A stretch of 64,000 nt of DNA, taken from assembly GCF_006716815.1 (NCBI RefSeq), contig NZ_VFPS01000008.1, forward strand, positions 53,637 to 117,636, in the 5' to 3' direction. A model generated the notes under the pieces. It searched no databases. It saw only the letters and a program-made list of their open reading frames with translations, and was not told the DNA's origin. Of this stretch, positions 42,841 through 51,492 are shown one piece after another (position 1 is the first letter of the stretch; each line of letters begins with the position of its first letter). Made by a program: the position numbers and the translations under genes. The stretch comes from Microbacterium lacticum. Lineage in GTDB: Bacteria > Actinomycetota > Actinomycetes > Actinomycetales > Microbacteriaceae.

Positions 42841-44703
42841 TCAGCTCCCCTCCGTCCTGGCCCGAGGAGCGGCCGCCTGTGATTCCCCGACGAGGGCAGT
42901 GCTCCACCATGCTCGACTCGCGCGCGGCGGCAGCACCACCTGTCGACCATCGATGGTCGCCTCGACGTGTTCCGATCCGTGATTCAGCAGCAAAGCTCCC
43001 GGCGTGTCGCGCGCATCGAGGAGTTCGAGTGTCTCCACGGCCGGCGGGAGCGCTGCGAACGGAAGATCGATCCCGGCGGCCAGGGCGGCATCCCGATAGA
43101 AGTGCCACCACGGATGCTGCTCAACCAGGCCGGGACCGCAGAGTGCGGACTCGAGCGCGACCGGACTGTAGAAGACCGTGCCACGGCCGAGCGTGTTCGC
43201 CAGGAGCACCGGGTCACCTTCCGCGAACCGCGCGACGGCTGTGGCACGGGTGGGTCGGAGAACCTGACGCTGCCCGGCCGGCAGCCTCAGGCGGAAACCA
43301 ACGTCGCCCACGACCACGTCGCGCTGCCGTTCCGGCTCGAGAGCGAAGTCGCGCAACTCGGCGCCGCAGAGTTCTTCGCCCGGAAAGCCATCGAGCAGGG
43401 ATCCCGCGCTATACCAGAGCGTGCCGCCGTCGCGGACGTAGTCGATCAGACGCTGTTGCAGCGACAGTGTCATCGCCGGCCAGCATGGGGCGATCAACAG
43501 CGAGGGCGGCGACTCTGCGACAGCCGCCGCGAAGCGGTGGCTGATGTGAGCCTGCGAGGCGAGCATGTGCGCTGTGAACGCGGCCCGCGCCGGATCCGCC
43601 GCCCCGTGCCCGGTTGTGAGATACGAGGCGGTTTCTCGTTGCGGGGTCGGGAGGAGGATGTCGGCGTTGGCGGGTGCGGGGACCGCATCTCCGAGCCCGT
43701 GCCAGAGCGCCGCCGCCTCCTGCACGGCGGCCAGCTGGGGCTTCGCGACGCCGTTCCTGTCGACGAGTCCGACGAGCCGCTCGTTGGCGCGCCGTTCGTA
43801 AGGCTCGTTCGCGGTGGTGAAGTCCTGCCAGCACCACACGATGACCGCCTCGGCCCCGCGATACCACGCAGCTGGTATTGCCAACGCCAGGTAGTCCGCC
43901 TCGATCTCATTCGCCGCGGAGTAGCATCCGATCTCATCCACAAGGGCAGGGCCCCAGGCCGACGCCCATCCGGCAAGGAAGCCGACGAGTCTGCTCGATC
44001 GCTGCGAGGCGTTCGACTCGAGGCGATAGGGCGACCACAACGGGAAGCCGTGCACTCCGACCGCGTCGAGGGCGTCGGCGAACGCCGGATGAAATGCGTC
44101 CTCGCCGGCGAGCGCCGACCCGTCGGAGCACTGGATGACCGACGCCGATGGGTCACCTCGACGCACGGCGGCGGCGAGGGAGCGCCACCATTCCTTCACC
44201 TGAGCACCGGAAAGGGCACTGGTCTCCGCCCGCCTGCTGTGCGGGAGTTCATCGCCGAGGTCGTATGCCCACACGGATGCCCCCCGCAGACGTGCTGCTA
44301 CCGTCTCCAGCAGAGCCTCCGCACGCCGCCGGAGCGGCTCGTCGCGCCATAGCGAACGCCCCTCAAACCAGTCGGGCTCGAAGAGCTGCCCGTTCATCCA
44401 GACCGTCAGAACCGAGCACAGCACCTTCAGACCATGCGTACGTGCCTCCTCTACGAACCACACGAGCCTGTCCAGTACCGCCTCGTCGTATCGACCGAGC
44501 TCGGGTTCGACGTCAAGCCAGAATAGGAAGACGCGCACCAAGTCGAACCCGGCATCCGACATGGCGCCGAGATCGGCGGCGATCATCTCCCGGTCGAAAT
44601 CGCGCCAGTAGTCGATCCCCTGGGCCGAAGGGTGGTAGTTGACTCCGAGCAGGCGCGTTCGATCCTCGCCCCCCGGCGTCCGGCTCGGCGTGCCGTCAGC
44701 CAT
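42841..44703 (-). CDS. clan GH-A glycoside hydrolase-like protein
   Basis: This encodes 620 residues from the ATG at 44703, which overlaps the aminotransferase stop by eight bases. The first ~330 residues form a GH5/GH42-like barrel: GVNYHPSAQGIDYWRDF, FDLVRVFLFWLDVEPE, acid/base Glu in WAYDLGDELPHS and the probable nucleophile Glu in ALVDEIGCYS. Residues about 370-540 look like the glutamine-amidotransferase-like or trimerisation domain of GH42 beta-galactosidases. No signal peptide is visible. A glycosidase inside an NRPS operon may remove a protecting sugar or prepare a sugar unit; the truncated nucleotide-sugar dehydrogenase at the other end of the operon fits a sugar-related step. Confidence 0.68.
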   Translation of the reverse strand: MADGTPSRTPGGEDRTRLLGVNYHPSAQGIDYWRDFDREMIAADLGAMSDAGFDLVRVFLFWLDVEPELGRYDEAVLDRLVWFVEEARTHGLKVLCSVLTVWMNGQLFEPDWFEGRSLWRDEPLRRRAEALLETVAARLRGASVWAYDLGDELPHSRRAETSALSGAQVKEWWRSLAAAVRRGDPSASVIQCSDGSALAGEDAFHPAFADALDAVGVHGFPLWSPYRLESNASQRSSRLVGFLAGWASAWGPALVDEIGCYSAANEIEADYLALAIPAAWYRGAEAVIVWCWQDFTTANEPYERRANERLVGLVDRNGVAKPQLAAVQEAAALWHGLGDAVPAPANADILLPTPQRETASYLTTGHGAADPARAAFTAHMLASQAHISHRFAAAVAESPPSLLIAPCWPAMTLSLQQRLIDYVRDGGTLWYSAGSLLDGFPGEELCGAELRDFALEPERQRDVVVGDVGFRLRLPAGQRQVLRPTRATAVARFAEGDPVLLANTLGRGTVFYSPVALESALCGPGLVEQHPWWHFYRDAALAAGIDLPFAALPPAVETLELLDARDTPGALLLNHGSEHVEATIDGRQVVLPPRASRAWWSTALVGESQAAAPRARTEGS

Positions 44704-45838
44704 GCGCCTCCTCGGCAAGAGCGGAACCCAACGCCTCGACCACATGCGCGACGTCCTCGGTCCGCAGGCGAGCATGCATTGGCAGCGAGAGGAGCCTTGG
44801 CACGACGGCCTCGGTGATCGGCAGCGGAGGCGCGTCCGCATCGCGATAGGCCGAGAACAGGTGCGTGGGCGGATAGTGCATCCCGACCTGGACGCCTCGG
44901 GTCCGCATCGATCTCACCACCGCGTTCCGGTTCGTGCCCTCCGGAAGCAGGATCGCGGCGAGATGATGGGCGCTCTCGTCATCAGGAACGGATGCGAACG
45001 GCAGGACGACGCCTTCGAGCGCGGCGAGCCGGTGACGATAGTCCGTTCTGGCGGCCTCTCTGGCGCGCTGTGCGTCGGGCAGCCGATCGAGCTGCGCCAG
45101 GGCGATCGCGCTTGAGATGTCGCTCGGGCGATAGTTCAGTCCGACGCTGTCAACGTCGTAGTCGAGTGCTCCGGAAGCAGCCCGTTCGACCGGAGTCGTC
45201 GTCAGTGCGTGGGACCTATGACGACGAATGAACGCGTTTCTCTCTGGATCGCGAGCGACGACGAGACCCCCTTCTCCAATGGAGACGTTCTTGGTCGCGA
45301 AGAAACTGAAAGTGCCATAGTCGCCCACCATCCCGCATGTGCCCGCCGGGGTGGAGACAGCAAACGCGTGCGCTGCGTCCTCGATCAGGATCACGCCGCG
45401 CGAGGCACAGACCTCGGCCAGCCGAACGAGGTCGGCTGAGAATCCTCCGTAGTGCATGACGACGACCGCGCGGGTCTTCTCGCCGATAAGCGACAGGACG
45501 TGCTCCGGGTCGATCGTCAGATCATCGTGACCGGTCACGTCGGCGAAGACTGGTCTGGCACCGAGCAGGCGGACCATGGCAGCACCCGAGACGAAGGTGA
45601 GTGAAGGCATGATGACTTCATCTCCCGCCGAGACGCCGGCAGCCATCAGGGCAAGGTGCAAAGCAGCTGTACCGCTGGAGACAGCGACTGCGGCGGGAGC
45701 TCCGAGAAGGTCAGCGCAACGACCTTCGAAGCGCGCCGTTAGCTGTCCGACTGAAAGGCGGCTTGATCGAACAACCTCTGCTACTAGGGCACATTCTTCT
45801 TCCCCATGACTGGGGTCATACAACGCAACCGAGCTCAT
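44696..45838 (-). CDS. DegT/DnrJ/EryC1-type PLP-dependent aminotransferase
   Basis: This encodes 380 residues. It has VSSGTAALHLALMA near residue 53, the PLP-binding DAAHA segment, and the internal-aldimine Lys in SFFATKNVSIGEGG near 185. NYRPSDISSAIALAQL is also family-typical. These enzymes aminate keto-sugars or make amino-polyols and other amino compounds from Glu or Gln. It is the first gene of the large leftward operon and faces the racemase gene across a 120-bp gap. An amino-sugar or diamino building block is a reasonable guess; the substrate is not defined by sequence. Confidence 0.85.
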   Translation of the reverse strand: MSSVALYDPSHGEEECALVAEVVRSSRLSVGQLTARFEGRCADLLGAPAAVAVSSGTAALHLALMAAGVSAGDEVIMPSLTFVSGAAMVRLLGARPVFADVTGHDDLTIDPEHVLSLIGEKTRAVVVMHYGGFSADLVRLAEVCASRGVILIEDAAHAFAVSTPAGTCGMVGDYGTFSFFATKNVSIGEGGLVVARDPERNAFIRRHRSHALTTTPVERAASGALDYDVDSVGLNYRPSDISSAIALAQLDRLPDAQRAREAARTDYRHRLAALEGVVLPFASVPDDESAHHLAAILLPEGTNRNAVVRSMRTRGVQVGMHYPPTHLFSAYRDADAPPLPITEAVVPRLLSLPMHARLRTEDVAHVVEALGSALAEEAHG

Positions 45839-45958
45839 CCCGAGAAACCGTACCCGATCTTCGGCGAATGGGGAATGATGGACGAGAACATCTCGGGGGG
45901 AGACCTTGGTGACCGTAACAAGACTTGACGCTCAGGTCGTGAGATCGCGGGCAGACGC
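45839..45958. promoter_or_regulatory. divergent intergenic region, likely promoter of the NRPS operon
   Basis: These 120 bp separate the first gene of the leftward operon from the rightward racemase gene, so at least the leftward promoter should lie here. A small palindrome CGAGA-ACA-TCTCG (about 45884-45896) is visible and may be an operator. I could not identify convincing -35/-10 boxes. No regulator gene is encoded inside the operon. Confidence 0.4.
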
Positions 45959-46708
45959 GTGAGCCTCGCAGAGAACGCCGCGACTCTCGATGAGATGCCC
46001 CTGGTCGGCATCGTCGGCGGCATCGGCCCGCTCGCGTCCGCCGAGTTCGTATCGGGCATCTACAGAGACGCGGATGCGGCAACGGAGCAGATGATGCCAC
46101 GCCTCATCCTCTGGTCTGATCCGTCGTTTCCCGACCGAACCCTGAATCTGCTGGCGGGCAATGGCGACGAGCTGGCAGCGCGGCTGGAGCACGCCGCCCG
46201 CGCACTGGTGGATCTCGGCGTGAGCGAGATCCTCATCTGTTGCTTCACGCTTCACGGCGTGATCGGTCAGCTACCGAAGGCGCTGACTGACCGAATCGTT
46301 TCTCTCCTCGATCTCACCTTCGAGTCCCTTGTTTCTGTCGATGAACCGCAGCTTCTCCTGTGCACAAGTGGCAGTCGAGAACTCGAAGTGTTCGAACGCC
46401 ACGAGGCCTGGGGCCAGTCACAGTCTCGTGTCATCCGCCCGACACGTGCGGAGCAGGAGCGCATACACGATCTCATCTACCGGCTCAAGCTCGGGCACTC
46501 CAGAACCGTGATCGCAGGGGAGGTCGAGGATATCCTGGCCGCCCATGGAGTCCGGCGATTCGTCTCCGGCTGCACCGAGCTCCACCTTTTGGCTGACGCC
46601 TTCTCCGGTGATCTTGGCATCGGGGTGGACGCATTGGAGATCGCCAGGTCGAGGATCTTGGCCGGGCGATCTCTCCGCTCGGAGCCCGTTCCGCTGGTTC
46701 AGCAGTGA
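45959..46708 (+). CDS. aspartate/glutamate racemase-family protein
   Basis: This encodes 249 residues from a GTG at 45959; an internal ATG at 45995, just before LVGIVGGIGPLAS, is an alternative. The family signature GIVGGIGPLASAEF is clear, and VSGCTELHLL carries the second catalytic Cys with Thr-Glu. The first Cys position reads ILICCFTLHG, with Phe-Thr in place of the usual Asn-Thr. Such enzymes racemise Asp or Glu or related acids without PLP. As the only plus-strand gene in the cluster it may supply a D-amino acid to the synthetases, since no epimerisation domain was recognised. It is convergent with the PPTase gene. Confidence 0.78.
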   Translation: MSLAENAATLDEMPLVGIVGGIGPLASAEFVSGIYRDADAATEQMMPRLILWSDPSFPDRTLNLLAGNGDELAARLEHAARALVDLGVSEILICCFTLHGVIGQLPKALTDRIVSLLDLTFESLVSVDEPQLLLCTSGSRELEVFERHEAWGQSQSRVIRPTRAEQERIHDLIYRLKLGHSRTVIAGEVEDILAAHGVRRFVSGCTELHLLADAFSGDLGIGVDALEIARSRILAGRSLRSEPVPLVQQ

Positions 46709-46720
46709 TGAGCGGCGGGA

Positions 46721-46744
46721 CGCTGACGTCCGCGGACCTCAGCG
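46721..46744. terminator. probable bidirectional terminator hairpin
   Basis: A 24-bp near-perfect palindrome, with arms CGCTGACGTCCG and CGGACCTCAGCG and a single mismatch, lies between the convergent racemase and PPTase genes and overlaps the PPTase stop codon. There is no long T run, as is common in actinobacterial terminators. Confidence 0.5.
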
Positions 46745-47410
46745 GCGGATCACGACCGCGGTGAGCAACAGACCACGCCCGCTCATCCAACGGCCGGCAA
46801 ATTCGGACAGGACCTGTTCCCCGAGTGTCCATGGCTTTCGCAGCAATCGCGCCTGAAATGCCCCAGCCTCACGATCGATGTGCACCTCCACATCCTCGAA
46901 ACCGAGCCATTCGCCGGTGATCGGCGACCACGCCTTGAAGACAGACTCCTTGGCGCTGAACAGAAGCCGGTCCCAGTGCGCCTCTGCATCCGTGGTGCGA
47001 AGATGCGCCATCGCCTGCTGTTCGGACGGCGAAGCGACGAGCTCGAGGACCTCCTTCGGCAGCGGAGCGTCGGGCTCGGCGTCAATCCCGATCGTGAAGA
47101 TGTCCTCTGCCCTGGCTACGGCGGCCGCGCGATAGCCGTCACAGTGAGTTATGCTGCCGACAAAACCAGCGGGCCACCGAGGCCCTCGTCCATTGACCTG
47201 TCCTATAGGTACCTCAGGAACCCCAAATGCGGCGAGCGCCCGACGAGCGCATGCACGGCCCGCGAAGAACTCCACCTGCCGTTTGCGTACCGCCTTCGCG
47301 ACGATCTGCTCTTCCTCAGCGAATCGCCCCGCAACATCCTCGCCGCCCATGTCTGCACCTGCAACCTCCGAAGGCAGAGAAGCGGCAAGCATCCAGTCAG
47401 CCTGCGCCAC
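46739..47410 (-). CDS. 4'-phosphopantetheinyl transferase (Sfp/EntD type)
   Basis: This encodes 223 residues from a GTG at 47410; an ATG at 47392 is an alternative. EntD-type motifs are visible: GFVGSITHCDGYRAAAVA near residue 82, the metal-binding IGIDAEPDA, and LLFSAKESVFKAW (the E-x-x-x-K motif). It transfers phosphopantetheine from CoA to the Ser of carrier domains, so it should activate the five carrier sites encoded in the operon. Its place beside the operon supports a dedicated role. Confidence 0.9.
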   Translation of the reverse strand: MAQADWMLAASLPSEVAGADMGGEDVAGRFAEEEQIVAKAVRKRQVEFFAGRACARRALAAFGVPEVPIGQVNGRGPRWPAGFVGSITHCDGYRAAAVARAEDIFTIGIDAEPDAPLPKEVLELVASPSEQQAMAHLRTTDAEAHWDRLLFSAKESVFKAWSPITGEWLGFEDVEVHIDREAGAFQARLLRKPWTLGEQVLSEFAGRWMSGRGLLLTAVVIRR

Positions 47411-47482
47411 TGACGCGAGTCCTTGAGTTGCCTCTATACGTGCCCACTGAACAGTCTAATGAACGCCAAGAACGTCGTTCGC

Positions 47483-47926
47483 CTAGGACTGGGCATGCAC
47501 AGGGACGAGGCAATCTATCTCCCCTTCCCTGCGATAGCTCTCAATATGTGGCCGCTCTGCGTCGTGATCTGCGATCTCAAAAAGCGCGTCGAACGCCTCT
47601 GGGATCTTCGCGTTGATCACGGACGGCTCGCCCCGAAGACGAAGGCGAAGGTAGTCCCCTCCTGGAATCACAGTCTCGTCAAGTAGAAGCGGTTTCCTGT
47701 CATCTCGGTCTAGCCGAACAGACGACAGCCGGTATCGATCTCCGTCGTTGAAGACGAGCCCCATCATCTTGCGGCCCCGCAACGAATCGAAGGCATTCTC
47801 GAATTCAGGCCACGCAGCTTGGATGATCGACAGCTCGAAAGGGATGTCGCGGCTGAGCGCTGGCGTATCCTCGAGCGTCACTCTTTCGATCGGGCCGAGT
47901 GCGTGGGTCGAATCTATCTGGCTCAT
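47483..47926 (-). CDS. GyrI-like small-molecule-binding domain protein
   Basis: This encodes 147 residues. The arrangement IPFELSIIQAAWPEFENAF, MMGLVFNDGD, IPGGDYLRLRL and the ending HIESYRREGEIDCLVPV fits the GyrI/effector-binding fold found as stand-alone proteins or at the end of AraC/MerR regulators. No DNA-binding domain is present, so on its own it would bind a small molecule. It could be a sensor or sequestering protein linked to the cluster, or be unrelated. It reads in the same direction as the PPTase gene, 72 bp upstream. Confidence 0.55.
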   Translation of the reverse strand: MSQIDSTHALGPIERVTLEDTPALSRDIPFELSIIQAAWPEFENAFDSLRGRKMMGLVFNDGDRYRLSSVRLDRDDRKPLLLDETVIPGGDYLRLRLRGEPSVINAKIPEAFDALFEIADHDAERPHIESYRREGEIDCLVPVHAQS

Positions 47927-48226
47927 GGTTAACGTCTATACCAGACCGAGCCGGGAACTCGCGAACATGATGAGCGACGTGGGTCATCGATTCGGGATGC
48001 GGGTGTTCGTAGCGCAGGGTCGATTCTCCGCTGACCCGGTCGATGCGGCTGAGCCTGTCGAGACGACAACTCACCAGCAAGGCATGACTGTCAAGGTCGT
48101 CGGGAGACCCAACTCGCTTCCGATCCGAGCGCGTTCGAGCCGCCATCGCACGATCCGTTTGAGCGCCTCCCGCTGAGTCTTCGTCAGCGGACGGACGGCT
48201 GAACCGATCACTCATATCGTCGGCGC
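47927..48226. other. 300-bp stretch between the GyrI-like gene and the IS1380 element
   Basis: No intact gene is supported. A plus-strand frame (start near 47925, stop 48174-48176) and a short minus-strand frame (about 48210 down to 48088, containing LTKTQREALKRIVRWRLERA) both read like coding fragments, but they overlap and neither has a recognised family. The region is probably gene debris left by the IS1380 insertion. Only low confidence is justified. Confidence 0.2.
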
Positions 48227-48320
48227 CTTAGCCTCGATCCACCGATGAGCCTTCGGCGGGTGGCGTCGGCGTGATGGGCGCGGCGTGATCGGCTGCGGGC
48301 AGGGGTGAGTTCCGGGCGTC

Positions 48321-49805
48321 TCATCCCGGTTGTCCACTTCGTTCTCGGTCGTGCCGCTGGTGGCGGCGGTGGTCAGCTGGCCGCGGTGGTGGTGGTGGTG
48401 CGTGCGTCGCGGTGAAGAGTCGGTCGAACGCGGTCTGCCAGGGCCAGGCGTCCGGCAGGTGCAGGATGATGCGGCGCGTCGTCCGTGCCAGTCGTGCCGG
48501 CACTGAGATGAGGGTGCGGCGAATCGTCGCGGTCGTTGCCCGGGCGAGCCGCCCGCCTCGGTCGGCGATGAGTCCAGCGGCGCGAGTGAGGTTGAATGCG
48601 ATCACGGCGAGGACGAGCCATGCGCTGTTCGCGGTGAACACTCCCGAGGGCAGGTGAGCGAGCGGGCCCGCCTTCAGGTCGGCGTGAACTTGCTCGATGA
48701 TCGCGTGCCCGCGGTGGGTCTTGTCCGCCGCGACGGTTCCCATTGTCTGCTTGTCGGTGGTGGTGAAGAACGCGTGGTGCCGGTAGCTGTCGAACAAGGT
48801 CGGCTGCTCGACCTGCTTGGGGTTCAGGTCTGGGATCCGTCGGACCACCAGGCGTCCTTCAACCCGTTCGGCGATCTTCCGGGAACGGAACGCTGTGAAG
48901 GGCACCTCGGCGACCTCGGCCTTCGAGATCCACCGGCCCGTGACCTCGTCACGGATCGCGTTCGGGTACTCGATCGTCTCCCATCCGTCCTCGGGGATCG
49001 TCGCGATCGCCGTCTTCACCGCGGGGTCCATCCGAACGGTGACGGACACGTCCGCCCGAACGGTGACGGACACGTCCGCGCCGGCCTTGATCGCGGTGCC
49101 GATGGTGGCGTGGCCGTAGAACGCGGAGTCCGCCCGCAGCAACGGCCGAACACTGCTGCCCAGGTCCATGCGGCGAAGCGTGGCGAGGGTGTCGGCGACG
49201 ATCCTGGCCGCGCCTTTCGGGGAACCGGTCTTCCCCTGCCGCAACCGCTGGGCGAGGATCACCGGCGCTGAGGTCGTCGTCGACGCTGTCGCGACGAGGG
49301 CGTTGAGGCCGCGGACGCCGGAGTACCCGAACGACGCTCCCTGCTTCTGGTACCCGTGGACCTCGATGATCGTGTCGTCCACGTCGACCATCACCCGCTC
49401 ACCGTCCCGGATCTGCAGCAGCGGCGCGGCCGATGCGAGGTTCACCAGCGTCCGTGAGGCGACGGCATCGAGCTGGCGGCCGTGCCCGAACCGGAACTCC
49501 CGCAGGAACGAGCCCAGCGTCGACGGTGCATACGTCCGATCGAATAACCGGCCCATCCCGCCATGACGCAGCAGATTCATGTCGTCGATCGAGTCCGCGC
49601 CAGCGAGCATCCCCGCGACCAGCGCCATCACCTTGCCGCCGGAGTTCGCACCCTTGTCCGTCGGGACGCTCAATCGCGACTGCGCGAGCTCATCAAGCCC
49701 CGCAGAACGGGCAAGACGGAGCATCGGGACCAGCCCCGCGACCGACACGAGATTCGGATCATCGAACACAGCCGACACGGCAACGGGAGCATGCTTGAAT
49801 TGCAC
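48321..49805 (-). CDS. IS1380-family transposase
   Basis: This encodes 494 residues. DDE residues are visible in VMVDVDDTIIEVHG (first Asp), LLRADSAFYG (second Asp) and RGHAIIEQVHADLK (Glu). The C-terminal AFNLTRAAG is typical of the family. It carries a duplicated 8-residue block ADVSVTVR just after the second Asp region, caused by a 24-bp tandem repeat. Activity with this extra block is uncertain. The frame is otherwise intact. Confidence 0.87.
   Translation of the reverse strand: MQFKHAPVAVSAVFDDPNLVSVAGLVPMLRLARSAGLDELAQSRLSVPTDKGANSGGKVMALVAGMLAGADSIDDMNLLRHGGMGRLFDRTYAPSTLGSFLREFRFGHGRQLDAVASRTLVNLASAAPLLQIRDGERVMVDVDDTIIEVHGYQKQGASFGYSGVRGLNALVATASTTTSAPVILAQRLRQGKTGSPKGAARIVADTLATLRRMDLGSSVRPLLRADSAFYGHATIGTAIKAGADVSVTVRADVSVTVRMDPAVKTAIATIPEDGWETIEYPNAIRDEVTGRWISKAEVAEVPFTAFRSRKIAERVEGRLVVRRIPDLNPKQVEQPTLFDSYRHHAFFTTTDKQTMGTVAADKTHRGHAIIEQVHADLKAGPLAHLPSGVFTANSAWLVLAVIAFNLTRAAGLIADRGGRLARATTATIRRTLISVPARLARTTRRIILHLPDAWPWQTAFDRLFTATHAPPPPPRPADHRRHQRHDRERSGQPG
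49032..49079. repeat. 24-bp tandem duplication inside the IS1380 transposase gene
   Basis: Two identical 24-bp units, 49032-49055 and 49056-49079, lie head to tail. They keep the frame and duplicate ADVSVTVR in the protein. Confidence 0.95.
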
Positions 49806-49932
49806 CTACGAGATGCCTCTCAGACTCGGGAAATAGGATCTTAGACAACCTCTATTCTTCCTGGTCAGAGGGGCATTTCTGCGTTACGACGCCAACTCAG
49901 CAAGCCTCCCCATCGGTGGATCGAGGCTAAGC

Positions 49933-50112
49933 GCGCTCGTCCCGGCGCGGGAAGCCGGGCTGACGCGGATCGTCACGATCCCTTGCCGTGGCGAGCACAC
50001 GCGGATCATCAGCAACTCCGCACTCTTGGTGACTCAAACGACCCGCGCCGACCCCACCTTGTACTCCGCCGCGCTGACATCGTTCGCGCGGCGTCCCGAC
50101 CCCGAGAGCTGA
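49933..50112 (+). pseudogene. C-terminal fragment of an unrecognised gene, cut by IS1380
   Basis: From the IS1380 end the plus strand reads open to a TGA at 50110-50112 with protein-like text: TRIVTIPCRGEHTRIISNSA and RADPTLYSAALTSFARR. No start is available on this side, so it looks like the tail of a gene whose front was displaced by the element. I do not recognise the family, and I could not find the matching front left of 48227 with confidence. Confidence 0.35.
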
Positions 50113-50141
50113 GACACACTCCAGCTGGCGCATGCTCGGCG

Positions 50142-51109
50142 TCAGGTCGGGCCCTCGGTGGTCGTGTTCTGTGCCCGGAGCGTGTTGAGCAGGCCCGCTG
50201 GAACCTCGGGATCGGTGAGCGTGACCGCGAACTGCCTGTCGCTAGTCCTGGTGACGATCAGGCCGGGTCCGGCTCGGAGGATCAGGGCGGAGCGTCCGGG
50301 CATGATGCGGTAGCCCCAGCCGCCCCATTCGCCGGGACGCAGTTCTGCGGCCTCGGCGCGGCGGATCTGCGCGAGCGGTATGCGCTTGAGCGGGATGCCG
50401 AGCAGCAGTGAGACGATCCGCAGACCCCGCCAGTCCACAGTCACCCGAAGCCGGATGAACGAAGCGATGAAGAGACCGGCTACGAGCACGATGACCAGGC
50501 CGAACCACGCGGCGCCGAACTCGCCGGACAGCAGAAGCGAGACGTAGACGACGCCACCGATCGCGATAACGACGATCGTGGCGTAGACGAAGATGCTCGC
50601 CGTGACGGTGCGGGTCCACGCGCCGACCTCGCTCGGACCCAGTGGCACCGTAGGCAGAGCCGTGGGGTCGAGGACTGCGCTCCGCGGGGCGATCGCGTAG
50701 GGGGCGGCACCGTAAAGCACACACAGCAGCAACGGGACGATCCAGGCGCCGAGGACCGCCTGTTCGGATGATCCGGCCTGCAGGGTCAGCGAGGCCGGGA
50801 TCAGCCAGCATGCGGAAGCGAGGCCGGCAGGCATGCCGAGCCAGAACAGGGTCGCCCGCTTGGCCCTCGTGGTCAGGCGCGGCAGGGCCACGATCACCGT
50901 GCCGGCGATCGCCGCCGCCCCGGCGACGACGAAGGTGACGACGAACACAACCCCGTTGGCGCGCTGCCATCGGCGGCACCGAGGTCCGACCAGTGCGTAG
51001 CGACATGCTCCGGGATCGTGCCGCGCCACAGGAGCCCCGTGACGAGGATCACGACGGCCGGGAGATACAGGGCGATCAGCGCGATCACCCAGCGCAACGG
51101 CGGCCTCAC
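50142..51109 (-). pseudogene. DUF1648-type membrane protein gene with an apparent frameshift
   Basis: The N-terminus (ATG 51109, LRWVIALIALYLPAVVIL, then IPEHVATHWSDLGAADG) carries the 'P..V..HW...G..DG' signature of DUF1648 proteins. Near 50970 the sense continues in another frame (RANGVVFVVTFVVAGAAA...) to the stop at 50142. One missing base would join them into a protein of about 322 residues with a membrane-rich centre and a C-terminal PH-like part. The ATG overlaps the GntR gene stop (ATGA), the usual gene order of GntR-DUF1648 pairs in Actinobacteria. Either a real mutation or a sequence error. Confidence 0.65.
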
Positions 51110-51453
51110 GACAACTCGACCAGCCGGGAGACCTCCTGCGGCGTGAGGCCGATCTTCCGGGCTTCAGCAGCGAGTTGGCTCGCGAGCTCGCCGATCCTCA
51201 CCATCGTCGCGTTCGCCTCTGGCCGCACCCACGCGCCGCGGCCTTGGCGCATCTCGATCAGGCCCTCCTCGCGAAGCCGCGCGTACGCGCGCAGCACCGT
51301 GTGCATGTTCACCCGTAGCGCCGTCGCGAGATCGCGAGCGGCGGGCAGCCGCTCCCCCGGCGAGAGCTCGCCAGAGACGATCCCGGCCCTGACCTGCAGA
51401 GCGATTTGATCGGCCAGGGAAGCCGACGATGCCTGATCGACGCGAAACAACAT
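51106..51453 (-). CDS. GntR-family (YtrA-like) transcriptional regulator
   Basis: This encodes 115 residues from the ATG at 51453 (MLFRVDQASSASLADQIALQ); a longer frame upstream is spurious. The winged helix-turn-helix has GERLPAARDLATALRVNMHT and AYARLREEGLIEMRQGRGAW, and the tail is short as in the YtrA subfamily. It likely represses its own operon with the DUF1648 gene and the divergent SdpI-like gene 40 bp away. Confidence 0.85.
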   Translation of the reverse strand: MLFRVDQASSASLADQIALQVRAGIVSGELSPGERLPAARDLATALRVNMHTVLRAYARLREEGLIEMRQGRGAWVRPEANATMVRIGELASQLAAEARKIGLTPQEVSRLVELS

Positions 51454-51492
51454 GTTCGTAATGCTAGTAGAATAATCCGGTAGACTGGAGCC
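51454..51492. promoter_or_regulatory. divergent promoter/operator between the GntR and SdpI-like genes
   Basis: This is a 39-bp AT-rich spacer (TAGTAGAATAATCCGGTAGA region) between divergent starts, with a purine-rich ribosome-binding site (CTGGAG) just before the rightward ATG. It is a likely GntR binding site by position; no exact operator was defined. Confidence 0.45.

Larger units (their letters stand above)
48227..49932 (-). mobile_element. IS1380-family insertion sequence (~1.7 kb)
   Basis: A 21-bp inverted repeat (48227-48247 and 49911-49931; CTTAGCCTCGATCCACCGAT...) brackets a single transposase gene, and the total length of ~1.7 kb fits the family. A possible 4-bp duplication GCGC (48223-48226 and 49933-49936) is visible, but the exact end is uncertain by one base. 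The element probably disrupted a plus-strand gene whose tail survives at 49933-50112. Confidence 0.75.
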
